From Rhodamnia argentea (lineage: Eukaryota; Streptophyta; Magnoliopsida; Myrtales; Myrtaceae), in contig NC_063157.1 of NCBI RefSeq assembly GCF_020921035.1, forward strand, positions 11,878,001-11,942,000: a stretch of 64,000 nt of DNA. Reading direction: 5' to 3'. The notes under the pieces were generated by a model. That model had not been told where the DNA came from. It was given only the letters and a program-made list of their open reading frames with translations, and ran no database searches. Made by a program: the position numbers and the translations under genes. This document shows positions 34,480-47,100 of the stretch, piece after piece; the stretch's first letter is position 1, and every line of letters begins with the position of its first letter.

Positions 34480-37024
34480 ATGAACTCTCCACTAGTACAG
34501 GTTTGATCGAACTCTCTCGATTCATATTGTGTGTTTGGAGTTTCTTTTCGTTTGGTTCTTGGCATGTGATGTGGCTTATGCTCTGCTTTCCGCTGACTGG
34601 TCCCAGGGTTTCACCAAGTCGCTCGCCATGACGATGCTCTCCGAGGTTGGCGACCGGACGTTCTGCGTTGCCACCGTAAGCCCTCGCATTTCATCTCGTT
34701 TTCTTGTCCTATACCCGGAACTTGTTCTTTCACGAAATAGTAGAATCTGCAAGTGTTCACTTGATCTGATTGAGTTATACGATAGCATTTCCCGCACAAT
34801 GTGGCACACTGACGTTGCACATAGTTACAATAGAAAAGGTTATATCAAGCGAATGCAACGCCCTTCACATAAAAAGATTCGAACTATTAGTATGCCAAAT
34901 GATATCTACATTAGCCCTCAACCCACGTTGACCACATCAATACATGATGAATCAACACCAATGTTTGTCACATCGGCTCAATGCTATTTCGGGAATACCC
35001 GGTCATGCATCACGAATAGTAATTCCCCATTCACATCAGCAGCTGCAGTCCGGTCATAAGAATGAATAGAGTTGAAGCTAATCTGTCACGGAAATTTGGT
35101 TAATGTCTGTGCTGTAGACTCTGGTTCCATGCTATTACAAACTGAACCAGTTATAGACCAGACATGAATGGACTGTTCATTTGCAAGGCTAACATCGTTT
35201 GTTCTCTGCCTTGTTAAGATTCTGGCAATGCAATATCCAAGGAAGAGCGTCTTTCTCGGATGCCTAGTTTCAGTAACTGTAAGCATTTTCTTTCTCATTC
35301 TTCTCATTTTATGTTCCATTTCTTCACTATGATTTCATTTACAAAGGAAACGGTTGAACTTTGCATTCTCAATTGTGGTCGAAATTTAGGCGATGACGGT
35401 GATCTCGGCTTTGCTTGGCTGGGCTGCTCCAAATCTGGTCAGCATTACAATCACTTCTCAGTTCTCACTTTTCATAGTTCATTAGATGTGACAGTACCTA
35501 TTAACTTTGTTGGCTGAGCAGCTCTCAAAGGAATGGTCACATCATGTGACCACCTTCCTGTTTTTCCTGTTCGGTCTCCGTTCTCTCTGGGAAGGATTCA
35601 CTGAGGATGATGAGTAATTCTTTTTTGCTTCTCTTTTTTCGAGCCTTTTTCTCTGTTTATTGTTCTTCCCTTCCCCATCACAATGTGCTTGGTGGGTTTG
35701 CATCAATGCAATTTTTTTTTTCTTTTGGCAGTGACAATGAGGAGTTGGAAGAAGTAGAAAAGGAATTGGTCAGTGTTCCTCTCTATCTTTCTCTCTGCTT
35801 AAGCTGTTTTTAAAAGAAAGGCATCATCATTGACCTGCATGTTTCTGGCGTTCATCAGGAAAAGGATTTGAAGGCAAGTTCTGAAAAATCAAAAGCAGCT
35901 TCTAAGGTGGATTCTAGCTCTTATTCTTTTACTTATCCTACTTTGATATCCATCCATTCAAGTGCAGGCATTGTTCCAGTTCACTGTAGAAATGATCAAA
36001 TTTCTGCTTCCTAAATGTTTCAACTGATAGTCTACATCGCCCCTCTTTGTGCGCTTTTTCTTTTTTATTCTCAGGCTGATGATAACTTGAAGAAGAAACA
36101 GAAGCCATTCCTCACCAACTTCCTCTCTCCTGTCTTTCTCAAGGTGATTCCTCCATCCCATGCTGAACAAAACTTCACCTTTCTCCAGAGAAATGCTCTT
36201 GATAGATGAAACTAAACTCAACTTTATGTGGTTGGGTTCCATGAAACCTACATGTTAAGACCCTGCCTGACTCAGGATGACTGCTCTGCAGGCGTTCTCA
36301 CTCACCTTCTTCGGCGAATGGGGCGACAAAAGCCAGGTAAAAAAGTGCCAGCCAGAGTCAATTATGTAAAGTAGGGCTCATCTAATTCTGAACTTATGGG
36401 ATCTGCATAACAATTTGGAATCAAGAAACAATTTTGAGAGTATTCACTCTGCTTAATAATCTGATAACTGTGAAATACTGCAGCTAGCAACAATCGGCTT
36501 GGCAGCTGACGAAGACACTTTGGGAGTAGTGCTTGGTGGAATAGTGTAAGAACAACTGTACACAGAATAACCTAATCATGGATTCGGGCTAGCAACTGCC
36601 GAGTATTACGTGTTCGTGCAAAGCAATGCAATTCTAATAGTAACCGCTCGCATCTTGTCGCCATGACCACTGTTTGAGCAGCTTAATTTGTTCTCTTCAG
36701 TGCCTACATTGAATTTATTCCCGCCAGAGAATACAAGCATCGCTCTAGGACAAATCCTACTGCTTAATTTATTCGTAACTTTTTCAGGGGACAAGTGTTG
36801 TGCACAGTTGCTGCTGTTATAGGGGGAAAGAGTCTGGCTTCTAAGATATCGGAGAGGCTGGTAATATTCCTTATCTTTGCTACTTAGCTCAGCTCACATG
36901 TTCGTTTCTTTCTTGCATGTGGTCCTCAATCCATTCGCCTTTGTGCTTCTCGGTGCAGGTGACCCTCCTAGGTGGATTCCTCTTCCTAGTGTTTGGGGTC
37001 CAATCCCTACTTTCACCATTCTAA
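34480..37024 (+). CDS. GDT1/UPF0016 family cation (Mn2+/Ca2+) transporter, short GDT1-like 4/5 type
   Basis: Ten coding exons: 34480-34500, 34607-34675, 35219-35278, 35390-35437, 35522-35613 joined to 35732-35768, 35859-35906, 36075-36143, 36292-36336, 36484-36545 joined to 36788-36860, and 36959-37024. That is twelve coding segments in all, encoding 229 residues. The tiny first exon MNSPLVQ joins GFTKSLAMT exactly as in the Arabidopsis short forms. Two conserved ion-binding motifs are seen: EVGDRT (20-25) and EWGDKS (157-162). They are separated by an acidic, Lys-rich loop (about 92-130), with about six membrane helices in total. Relatives (PAM71, PML3-5, Gdt1) move manganese or calcium into plastids, ER or Golgi. 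No transit peptide is visible, so ER/Golgi is likelier. The first motif has Arg where the family has Lys, and CVAT replaces the usual FAAA. Confidence 0.92.
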
Positions 37025-37952
37025 TTATGGATTTCTCTTACGTTTGTATGTCTATGCTGCTGCTTCCCGTTAGTTGAGACTGCTCTAGCGCTGATACCTC
37101 GGTTATTTTTGTCTGAGCATTGTTATGTTCTTTACTACTTGCATCGATGCGTTTCGACCTTGTCACTTGATAGTTTGTATTTCACGTCGACAAGGCATGA
37201 GAGCAGATTCTTACAAATAAGTGGTGGCCTCGAGTGTCGGTCAGTTTGGTCTTGTGACCGGAAACCTAGCGGCTGCCATAGAGCGAACACCCAGATCCAT
37301 ACGGGCAGCTAAGCATGCGAGCGAACAATAGCCCCCAGATACAGTATTGACTCAGCAGGGATGCGATGATGAAGGCTTCAATTCCAGTGTTTGCTGCCCA
37401 ATAAGCAAATTGACTGGTCATGCCTTTAGCAGATCTCACTCAAATGTTCATAAGATTGCAAGAAGGTTGTTGAAAACATATGACCCTCAGAGAAATCAAC
37501 TGGTCTTGGAAGATCTTACCAAGCGCTTTCCTCTGTGTCCTCCTAATACCATCTCTTCGATAGCAGGACAGCAAACACAAGCAACCAAGAAGAGCAAAAA
37601 TAAAAAAAGATCGAGACTGAGCAACTGGAAACAGAAGAATGCTCTAGTGGCTAGCAGGCACTTGTTCACTTCGAAGTAGATACATCTCTGACAGCCCAAG
37701 CAGCTGAAAGATGCTCGAATTACACCGAATTTTCTGAATAGTTATGAATGACGATGATCGTTATTGCGATTGCCTTGCAGGTGACAAGCACTACATCAAC
37801 CTCGTTTGGATGCCTTACCTAGTTAACTGCAGCAGTCCAATTAGCATAACCTTTCTTCTCTCCCCCAGATTTCAAGGGTTCAAAGCACTATAAACTCTTT
37901 CACGTTGCCCACACGCTAAAAGACTACAACATAATGAACTTGAGTGGAGAAA
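37025..37952. other. Convergent intergenic region with one unassigned ORF
   Basis: This is the 3' side of the GDT1 gene. A plus-strand open frame at 37347-37679 (110 codons, Lys-rich C-terminus) has no in-frame ATG near its start and no family resemblance. The stretch is otherwise featureless. Confidence 0.4.
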
Positions 37953-38388
37953 CTAAAAAACCAACAGAAACAGAGGAAGCCAGTATGTCCGTGGCTCTTT
38001 TCTGGTGATAACAGTAGTGTGCAATGGGATGTACTCCAAGACGATCAGAACTGTCCATTCCGATTTCTTCTCAGGCAAAATCACATACCCGAATTGCGAG
38101 AGCTGTGATCGCCCGATGCGACCATAGCTGCCGAAGCCGCATGGGCCAGACTCTCTCGTTCCGCCACGCGCAAAGATGGGCAAAACCAGATAGCACCGAA
38201 CAGACACCCAATCCTCCCGGCAGAAGAGCGAACATCAGCGCGAAGTTGGTCGATGGGTTTCCACCCAAGTCTGTTAAATCAATGCTCGTCACGCCAACAA
38301 GGAAGAGCCAAAAGGGCGCAAAAAGAACCAAAAGAAACAGCGACGTAAGATGAAGAGAGAGGGAGCCTTCCGTAAGATCATCTAACAC
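37953..38388 (-). pseudogene. Decayed small multi-pass membrane protein gene
   Basis: On the minus strand, 38388-38190 encodes a hydrophobic stretch (LFLLVLFAPFWLFLVGV, then SIDLTDLGG, then ALLPGGLGVCSVLSG) that reads like a plant four-helix membrane protein. After AWRNE the sensible reading shifts frame (ESLAHAASAAMVAS), then shifts back (AITALA). An in-frame TGA follows at about 38071-38073, after which EEIGMDSSDRLGV still looks like family sequence. No convincing start codon precedes it, and the RBL9 stop is only about 37 bp upstream. I infer a pseudogene on the strength of the compensating frameshifts; it could also be chance hydrophobic 3' UTR. Confidence 0.35.
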
Positions 38389-38424
38389 GGTCCTGTATCT
38401 ATATCATCACACTACTTACATATT

Positions 38425-40634
38425 TTATACAAGGTTATCGGTCATAAGCGTGCCTAGGGGTGGCTCGATGAAGTAAACCAGAGAGCCCAACGCAAGGATT
38501 AAGAGAACGAAGACGAGCAGCGATTTGCGAGGATCTGCAGGTTGCCTAACGAGAGTGATTCCTTCTTCCTGTCCGGAGGTCGAAGACGCATCGTCCAATT
38601 GTAAGGTCGGGCACGTGAAGTAGCCGTACACTATGCCCATGACGGCTGCTCCCAAGTGCGTCCTGCAACACCGTAGCAACGGTCATTGAGGGGTCAAACT
38701 CGAAGAATCATGTGGCTAGTAAATGAGGGAGGATGCGCTTGTTTTTTAAGTGGTTGGAGATCATCTTTACCAGTCATCTATGTGGCCAAAGTTGCTCAAT
38801 AGGAAGCTGAGAGCCGTCGCGACTACTGCCTTCTGGAACATGCTCTCCGATACGTCCTTCGAAATCATTTCTTTGTTTTGGGTTTGGTAGATGAGCCAGG
38901 CACCTATCATGGCGAATATCGGTCCCTGCAGCGAGATATCATAACCAAAATCAGCTGTAGTCCCAGTAAGTTGAAAATGTAGATAGTTCCACAAACAGCA
39001 ATCAACCCAACTATACAAGAGTGAGGGAATATCTATGCTGAATCTGAGTTTGGCTTCTCAATTCCATAAATGTGGAAACAGAGAATGGTATGTAGTTGAT
39101 GCTTACCGTGCCACCGACAGTCGGATCGGGCGTGTGCAGAAAGCTTGTCAAGTTGCCAGATATTCCTCCAAGCAAGTATGTCAGGAAGAATGTGAATGAA
39201 CCATAGCCTTTGCAAACCTTTGGCCCGAATGCGAGAAGCGCCCAACAACCAAGAGCTATATGGAAAACTCCAGAGTGCTGCATTCAGAAAGTCATCTTGA
39301 CAAAAATCTTCAAGATGAAAGATAGATCTCCCCAACAGAATATTCAGAAATGTTCATGGAAATTTATTGTGACAGACCACTTTTTATGACACTAGAAACA
39401 AGGGTACTGCAAGTTAAATGCCTACTCAGGACTAATTTCGTCTTCGGTTTGTATCACGAAGAACATAGAGAATATGTGTGGATGCAATCATCTGTTGTCG
39501 CTGCGTGTACTAAGGCTAGGAAATATGGCCACTGAATCAGTAGAAGAAAGGAAAATGAAACCAACCCTCGATCTTGTACCAGAAACATTGGTGTCACAAG
39601 CCTCCACCATTCTCCGGTCAGGATGAGGTGATTGATTTTCGCTCCGTACAGCAGCGGAAGAGAGAATAGGTCCATGTCTGAGTTCCTGACAGGCCTCGCT
39701 AATTCGAACAGAAACACGGCAATGTTTATGGAAGCTATGATACTTCTGCAGCCAGAAGCGCAAAAGGTTTTCATTAGACATCGAACTATCTGACGGATAA
39801 CACTACATATTGGACAATGAACTTCGGAGAGACCAGACCAGCACATTACATTAAGTAAAGATCTGAAATGTCATCGAAGTTTTGTAAAACTTGAGAATCC
39901 TGCCCCTTCTCGTCCCTCATAAGCCTTGGTTCATTGCGAGCTCTCGTTTTCCTCCAATGAACTATTTTAGATTCTTCGCTGGGAGGGAATGGAGTTTCCA
40001 TAAGATCGCTTCTGGCGGTGACCTTGTCCTGGGAACTCGATGATGAACAGGCTCCGGAGTTGGTATCTTGACATGCAAAGATGTTAGATTATTGTCATTT
40101 CTACATGAAAGTAATCCGTCAAAAAAAGGAAACTCCGGCAATCGAAATACGAAGAGAAAATTCCAGTCATCAAACAAATATGGACAGAAATGAGAGATTC
40201 CCGCTCACCCAACTTCTGCAATAAGTAGCATAATCGAAACATCGACATTGTCATTCCATTTAAGCCCGGCCGACAAATTTTCATCGCCGGATCATCAATA
40301 TGAAGAGTAAGCAATCACATATACCTGACATGCCCTTTCCTCCCTCAGCTTTGCCAAGATAAGCATCCCGCAAGTCCAACCCCCTTTCCGACTTGAACAG
40401 ATCGCTTTTTCCGAGCACTTCAATCTTTACACTAGAATCGTCGTCCAAGACGGGCTTGTCGACATCACCAAGTTTGCCAAAATAAGAATCAAGTGCCCTC
40501 AATTGGCTCTCACTGCTATCGTTGGAAGCATGACACGTGACGTGCGCGCTTTTCCTGTGAGGAGCATTCTTTACAAGGCGTTTTAGGTGGCCATCTGCCC
40601 AGGAATCTCGCCGTAGAAAGGGTGCTCCGACCAT
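38425..40634 (-). CDS. RBL9: Plastid rhomboid-like protein, RBL9-type, probably catalytically inactive
   Basis: Six exons on the minus strand: 40634-40325, 40066-39850, 39745-39580, 39277-39107, 38925-38771, 38662-38425. They total 1257 nt and encode 418 residues. The N-terminus is basic and Ser/Ala-rich with VTCHAS around residue 35, which fits a chloroplast transit peptide. It is followed by the LDSYFGKL element and a charged linker. The membrane domain has GEWWRLVTPMFLHSG, HIALGC (237-242), TVGGTG (284-289) and DDWTHLGAA (His342). Active rhomboids need GxSG, with Ser as nucleophile; here it reads GGTG, with Thr288 in place of Ser. The HxxxN of helix 2 reads HIALG. Family members with such changes are pseudoproteases that bind rather than cut clients. 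It is convergent with GDT1. The start was chosen because it is the first ATG that leaves the correct phase. Confidence 0.9.
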
Positions 40635-43600
40635 TTTCTCATTTTGCAAAGACCTGCAAGGCTTCCCATACGTTAAGTGTACTTCGGTCTCTTTTCTTGT
40701 TTCTTGTCGTCTCTATACACCGATCGCCGGACACAAGACTTACCATCTTCTGCCGATATCAACAGAACCGGAAGAGAACCATCTCAAACCGTGTACCGTG
40801 GAACCGGGGTCACACACGAACAGCCCCTCGCGGTGTCTCGGGATATTCCGGCTCAAATGAGGCCGGCCGATGTACGGTATCTTGTAACGTATTGGCGTCA
40901 CGGCCATGTTAACCTGAACGGGGATTCATTGAAATCGTAAATGTAAGCAAGAACGAAGAACTCGGACAACAGCAAGAAGAGGAAATCTCTGCCATGTTTA
41001 CCATATCAAGATGGTATCGGTTCAGAGCTGGAGAGGGGGGAGGCATTCAGCAGCACAGCCCCAACAACAACCTGAGACAAATGTACTTTGTGTGTTCCAT
41101 TAATGGAAGTCTTTTGATGTTCTCTCAACGTGGGACTGGAGCTCGAAAGGAACAGCAACGATACGAACGTATCGTTGTGATCCCGGCTTATCTCTGATGG
41201 ACCATTGGGATGTCGCCACGTCTCGGCCACAATCTCGAGCTCGAGCCTAAGCCTGTGAAGCCCTAAGCGCCTATCAACACTCGACCCCACCCAAGGATTT
41301 CAATTTCGAGGACCTTCCCCCCCAACGGCACAAACGTTCTCCGCACGTTCATCTGTAACACTTTGCTTTGCTAGTGAAATTTGCTTTTTCTGTTTGATTG
41401 TGCGAACCACAGAGAGCTTCTGAGACGATCCCAACTGAGTGATTCCATGTGAATTTTCTACGTTCGGGCGGGTCGGGGCCAGGTCGGATCCTCTCGATTG
41501 GATCAGTCCGATGGACGTAAATGTCGAGAACGAAAGTTTAGACATGAGGTATTGCCCGAATGCCACGCTCCGGGAGAGAGTTACGTGGAGTTTATCTACA
41601 TTAGCATCACTTGGCCTAAATTTTTATCACCCGCACCAGTGTCCAGGAGTTCCATGCAGGTCGACAAGCAGACAATCCCTAGAATGGCGGAAGGAAAACC
41701 ATATTTAAGGCTCTCGAAAAATGAATAATTTAAAAAATATTTTTCTAAAAATAATTACTGATTTTTGCGGGCCAAACCAAAAAGGGAAAAAAAAGACAGA
41801 ATTTTATTAAAATAATAATAAAACCATTAAAAATCTGAAAGCATTAAGATATAATTAAATATTTGCCGATCAACGCCTGGCGGCAAAATGAATTAAATTA
41901 ACATAATTAGTAATTATAATAAATTTAATTTTTTTTTATAATTTTATCGATTTTGAACTTTGCATAATTGTTTAACTCCCTACCTGACAACATTGATGGC
42001 CAAAATCTCTTCATTGAGCATGCCCGCAAGACACTAAGCAAAAAGTGCACCCATAAATCTTTAGACATTGCCTGCTTATCATTCAAAAAATACCTATCAC
42101 ACCTGCACCCATAAATTTCAAAACTTAATTTCGCATTCCCGAAAATTTTACGACTTTAATTCAATGTGAAAGGTGTAGAACTTTACTGCTTGATTGAATA
42201 AATTGAGAGGGGCATATAGGTCGATCACATTCTGTACATACGATTTAGCACCTGTGATGCGATTTTCTTGACCCTACGATTCCTATTCTGCCTTTCCCTG
42301 TAATTTTCGTTCTTAGGTTATAATAGATCCATTCAATCAAAAATTTACCATAAAATTCAAAACTGGCGAAAAGCTCAGCCGTTAATGCCAGCAAGTAGAA
42401 CAGGGTGACCCCATATCAAGTGCAGCTTTCTTCTGAGATAAAACTTCTGCATCATGTTCTCGACTCGTAACTCTTCATGGTTAGCAGCAAATTTTCTTCC
42501 CGCAAGCAACGTTAATAGTAGAAACGCGATTTCCATTAAAACATAGAGAATTAGCAATGCAACATCAGATTGACCACTCGAAATACTTAATGGCTTTAAT
42601 AGGTGATGACGTTGACTCTCTTTTACATAACAACTAAACAATGGTCCTGTTTCAACATAAGAGCGCGCAATTCTTGCAAAGGAGAACAGATCAATCTGTG
42701 TCAATGATACGACGATGCGGACGAGCCTAAAAGCCTTTTTGAGTACAGAAGGCAGAACATAGCATTGGACCCTCATCCTGTTCTTGACAGAACAGCGACA
42801 AAAGGGACCTCCAGTCTATCTGACCTTTCATCTGATGGACAAGCACATAGACCCTGCAAGTACAACCTCCGCAGTGAAGAGATGGAAGTGCAACCTCTGC
42901 ACGTGCCCATAAACACGAACAGCGAAGCGGTAGATTCTACAGCCAGGAGCACAAAGATGCATGGCGCGCCATATTGGTGCTTTCAACCGTAGAGATCCAC
43001 ATTTCGAAATCCTTTATGGGCAATTAACCGGTCCATGCAACTGTACTTTCACAAAGGAAAGTGGTAGTGACGGAAGTACCTGTTTGAAGGAATTAGAAGC
43101 CAAGAAGTAGTTACGTATGATCACAGTTATACAAGTCCTTCAAATCATATCCAGAGTTCTCACATAACAAATGGTTCAACTGAGAATACATAAACAGAAG
43201 CTCGCATCATGAGGTATCAAAATTCATCTGCATCCTTGTTTAGTGTGCAGCCTTTTCTGCTCTCTCACATCTTGATTTATTTCGAAAGAGGAACCAAATT
43301 ACACAAGCACATTTCTCTAAATTGCACATGGTTCCTCTAATGTTCTTTGACTACATAATACCCTTTCCAAGATATGAAACTAGCTGCCACTCAACCAAAT
43401 TCTAAAGCTCTGCTATGAAAAGAAAACATTGCACGCCAACTACCTAAATGTGCTTAAGGTAATCGTTCTGATAAAACATCTCTTCAAGGAGGCACAAATG
43501 AGATAAGCTATCCAATGAGCTTAAGGTAATTGTTCGATTGTAAAGGCATAAGCGGGAAAAAAACATTCGCCCTTTTTTTAAGACTTTCCTGATATATTCT

Positions 43601-44109
43601 ATGCCACAGCACCCTGAGGCCACAAATTATTCCAAAACAATGTCCAGCTAAAGGTTGCATTCAGAATCCTCAGTCCATTGAGTATGCTCAAAACTTTACG
43701 TACCTCCAAGAGCTCAGTCTTCTCGAGGTCCTCAAAATATTTAGATGCATGAGAACGCTGCAGCTCCCAATTTTGACAACAGACATGTAAGCCCAGCAAA
43801 CAGCAGAAATAGGACCACGACCAACTGAAATTGCAGTGAATCCAGTTAATTCACACTGCTAAAATGCGACAGTTTTATCATCTCAGATCAGGTACCATAA
43901 CTAACTCAAACCAAACAAAAAAGACAGAAGGTCACGCAATTTAAAACCACTTACATTCTAAACATCAGTTCAGGAACCATTCAGAACCTTAAAACATGCA
44001 AGTATCCAGGGACCTGAAAATTAATAAGCATAACTATGGCAGCAAGGTGAAAACAAGAGAATCCAGAATATGTGAGTAGCTCACCAGGTAAAAAGTACTC
44101 ACGAGCGAC
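40635..44109. other. Intergenic: RBL9 promoter side and 3' region of the propeller-like gene
   Basis: 40635-41420 is GC-richer and likely contains the RBL9 leader and promoter. AT-rich DNA follows. A 133-codon minus-strand frame at 42375-42776 has hydrophobic patches but no family signature. The short duplicated phrase 'agcttaaggtaat[c/t]gttc[tg]' occurs near 43453 and 43520. No supported gene. Confidence 0.45.
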
Positions 44110-47100
44110 TTAGGAAATGGCATATGCATACAGGCTTCCTGTTTAAAAGAGATAAAGGACCATGTGAAATGATGGGCTAGAGAACAGATTCATCACATGG
44201 CTAAAGCTTAACTTGACTAATCTAACTAATCTAATTGTCTCTGAGAGCTTCCTTGTAACATCTCTCTCGCAACAGCCCGAGCTTATGTTTAACTGGTATT
44301 GACTATAACTGCCGTTGATCTCCCATCCGATGTTAGAACTCATCAGGGAATGACAGGATTTGTTCCGAAGATGAATGAAAGGCTTCCTTTCTTAATTAAC
44401 CTTGGCAATACAACGTTCAGCTTCCCTCCCTCCCTCCCTCTCATTATCTTCCATGTTGACGAGTAGAATGTATTTTTTCTTTTTTTTTGGGTGGGGTGGG
44501 TGTTGTGTCAGTTCAGGGGGTTTGGATAACTCTTGCAGTAAATATATGAAAGATCAAGATTACCTTGTCCAAGAATCAAAATAGCATTTGATGCCAGGGA
44601 AATGATACTTTGAATCTTTTCGCTCGTAAAAATTGCTTGGACAACTAGCAAAAGATAACAATATATGTAAGTCACCAACCCCTGCATTGGTATCAATAAA
44701 AGAAGAAACAGGAAATGGACACAAATAAAAAGCATCGCTGAAATGGGGGAATCAGATGACTATCGTTAGTTGAGAAAAGGCAACCAATAAGTTCCAAACA
44801 AGTGCTACACTATATATCTTAGAAAGATTAATAAAACGAGAGGCATGCATCATACTCATCAGATGTAATTCTTCGGGTAATACAAAATGGAAGCAGCACG
44901 ACCAAAAATCTATTTGCAGACAATCTATAAATTGTATGTAATGAAAACCTGAAATCTGCGTCAGCCTTTCATGACTCTGATTTCCATTGTTAGCATCGTT
45001 AGCAGCCTCCATGTCAAATCCAACCATCATGTGCACAGTATTAGAACCATCGTCTACCCAAATAGTTCCTGTACCTACAAAAATCATTGTTGATGTAATT
45101 TTTACATAAATGATAAGAGTTAAATAACAATTTAATCAAGGACACTACTTCCAAGAACCTAAAACCTACACCAGCACACTACACTGGCTCTGTGAGAAAC
45201 CAGGCAAAAGTCACAATACAGTTCCCAATATATCGCATCTAAAACATCACGTTAATGAGAGAGAGAGCACCTTACTCATTGTAATATCAGGAAAAGCAGT
45301 CAAGTGTTGCACTTTCATGACATGAGGCATATGCTTCAAATGGAAATTAACATCAGAAGCAGTGGGTGTCTTGGACTTCGGCAGGCATACAAGGTGTAAA
45401 TCTCCAACTGAATCCAAAACAATGAAGGATCTTGGGGACAAAGGTTGGATATAAAGTGCTTTAAGTGACATCACTGCTGTGGATATAGAAGTTGAGGCTA
45501 CATCATCGTCGCTCTTCAATGTCACAAAACAAGAACTCCCATTGCTGGCCTCTTGCTTTAACTTGACCGTTGACTGTTTCACTGCAGGAAATAATACATT
45601 TTCATCACTGTTAGGAAGACCACAGCCAATATAAAACATGATAAATAACAAAACCAATCATAATCTAATAGTCCATGTATTAAGTCTTTCTTCAAAAAAA
45701 AGGGGAAGAAAAGTTAAAGGAAAGGCAGCACACTCAACGACACACTAGCAGAGATCCGGAAAGAGATGAAAAAGATAATTAGAAGAAATCAATTATATGA
45801 GTCTCATTCCATAAGCCAGTTATACACTGACAAAAACTGTGTAAAACAATAGTAGATAAGCTGAGGATAAGAGCTTGTTCTTTGGTTTATAATTCCAATC
45901 TAGCCTATCTTCAGAAACATATGACGAGATGAAATACTTCGATAAGAACTTCAAATCAGGCATATGATAGTCTACAGTTACTAATTAACACCACATTGGC
46001 TGTTTGTCTTCAATTATTCATGCTACTTGCATGTACAAATGATTATTATTTCTAGTAACAGAAACCTAGACAGATTGAAAAATCCAGCCATTGGAGCATA
46101 TGATCAATCTTATGAGAAGAAGCAAATAATTAAAATAAGTACTTAAACTCTATTCGAGGAGTAGTTGTGAATCCAATCAAGAATAAGATGATAGAAGGTC
46201 GTTTAAAATGGTTTTGTCAGTTCGAACTTAGTCCTTCAGATGCTCCAGTGGAGATATATACTCAATCTAAAAAGGAGGACGAGGAGACCTAAAAAGGCAT
46301 GGAAATAAGGAAATACATGAAATATTAAACACTTCGAACTTAAAGAAGACTTGATAAAAAAATTGAGTACAAAGGCCAAGAATGATTTATATTGTTGACC
46401 TCATTTAGTGAGATACGGCTTAATTTTGTTGTTTTGATGGTTGACTGGCCGGATCAACATTATTGAGATATGATCAACCAAGTAGGACTCAAAGGTCCAC
46501 GCTTCCAACAACCACACATACACGCTATGAGTTGATGCCTGGATATGGTTGACCGAGTAGCTTTTCTAATGGAAATAGAAAGAACTAGAGAACAAAAAGC
46601 GCTAGCACTAATTTAGATGCATGCATCGTTTTGATAAAAATTAGCTGTTAAGCTACAACTGAAACAGAGACCAGAAAACAGGCCTCTTATGATTGTCTTT
46701 CTTGATAGGTGACTCAGGCTTTTTATTGTATTATCTTGCTTAGAGGTTTAATACTCACTCTGGCATGAACAAAAGAAAAAAAAGAAGTGTGACATAATCG
46801 TAGTATCGCATGGCAGTTAGAGTTATGTAATATCACTTAGAGATGCAAGTACGCTGAAAATGATGACAAGAACCACACAAAATAGAGCAGATTTACACCT
46901 ATAAAACAACCTTGACGAGGAATCATGCTCAAAACAAGTGTTAAGAGTACTTAAATATTAAATCACGCCTCCATCTAATAGTTTAAGTTTTAAGAACAGT
47001 TGACAGTAGTTCCATAAAATCTCACATGATATCAAAGCAGGAGATCCCGAGTTCAAATCGCCCAGGCCCCATTTGCCTCCCCACTTAAATATGTCTACGT

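Noticed and set aside
34529..34606. Hydrophobic in-frame stretch before GFTKSLAMT that could be a signal peptide of the GDT1 protein
   Set aside because: It lacks an ATG, follows a stop and ends in a good splice acceptor; the exon MNSPLVQ at 34480-34500 fits the family start.
37347..37679. 110-codon Lys-rich ORF
   Set aside because: Begins at a non-ATG codon with no in-frame ATG nearby and no recognised homologue.
42375..42776. 133-codon minus-strand ORF downstream of the propeller-like gene
   Set aside because: No family signature; the gene upstream already ends cleanly at 44110, so it is not a missing exon.
43599..43860. Possible fifth exon of the propeller-like gene (acceptor near 43832)
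   Set aside because: The phase-compatible reading gives an implausible peptide, while 44138-44110 gives the family-like ending GSLYAYAIS and a stop.
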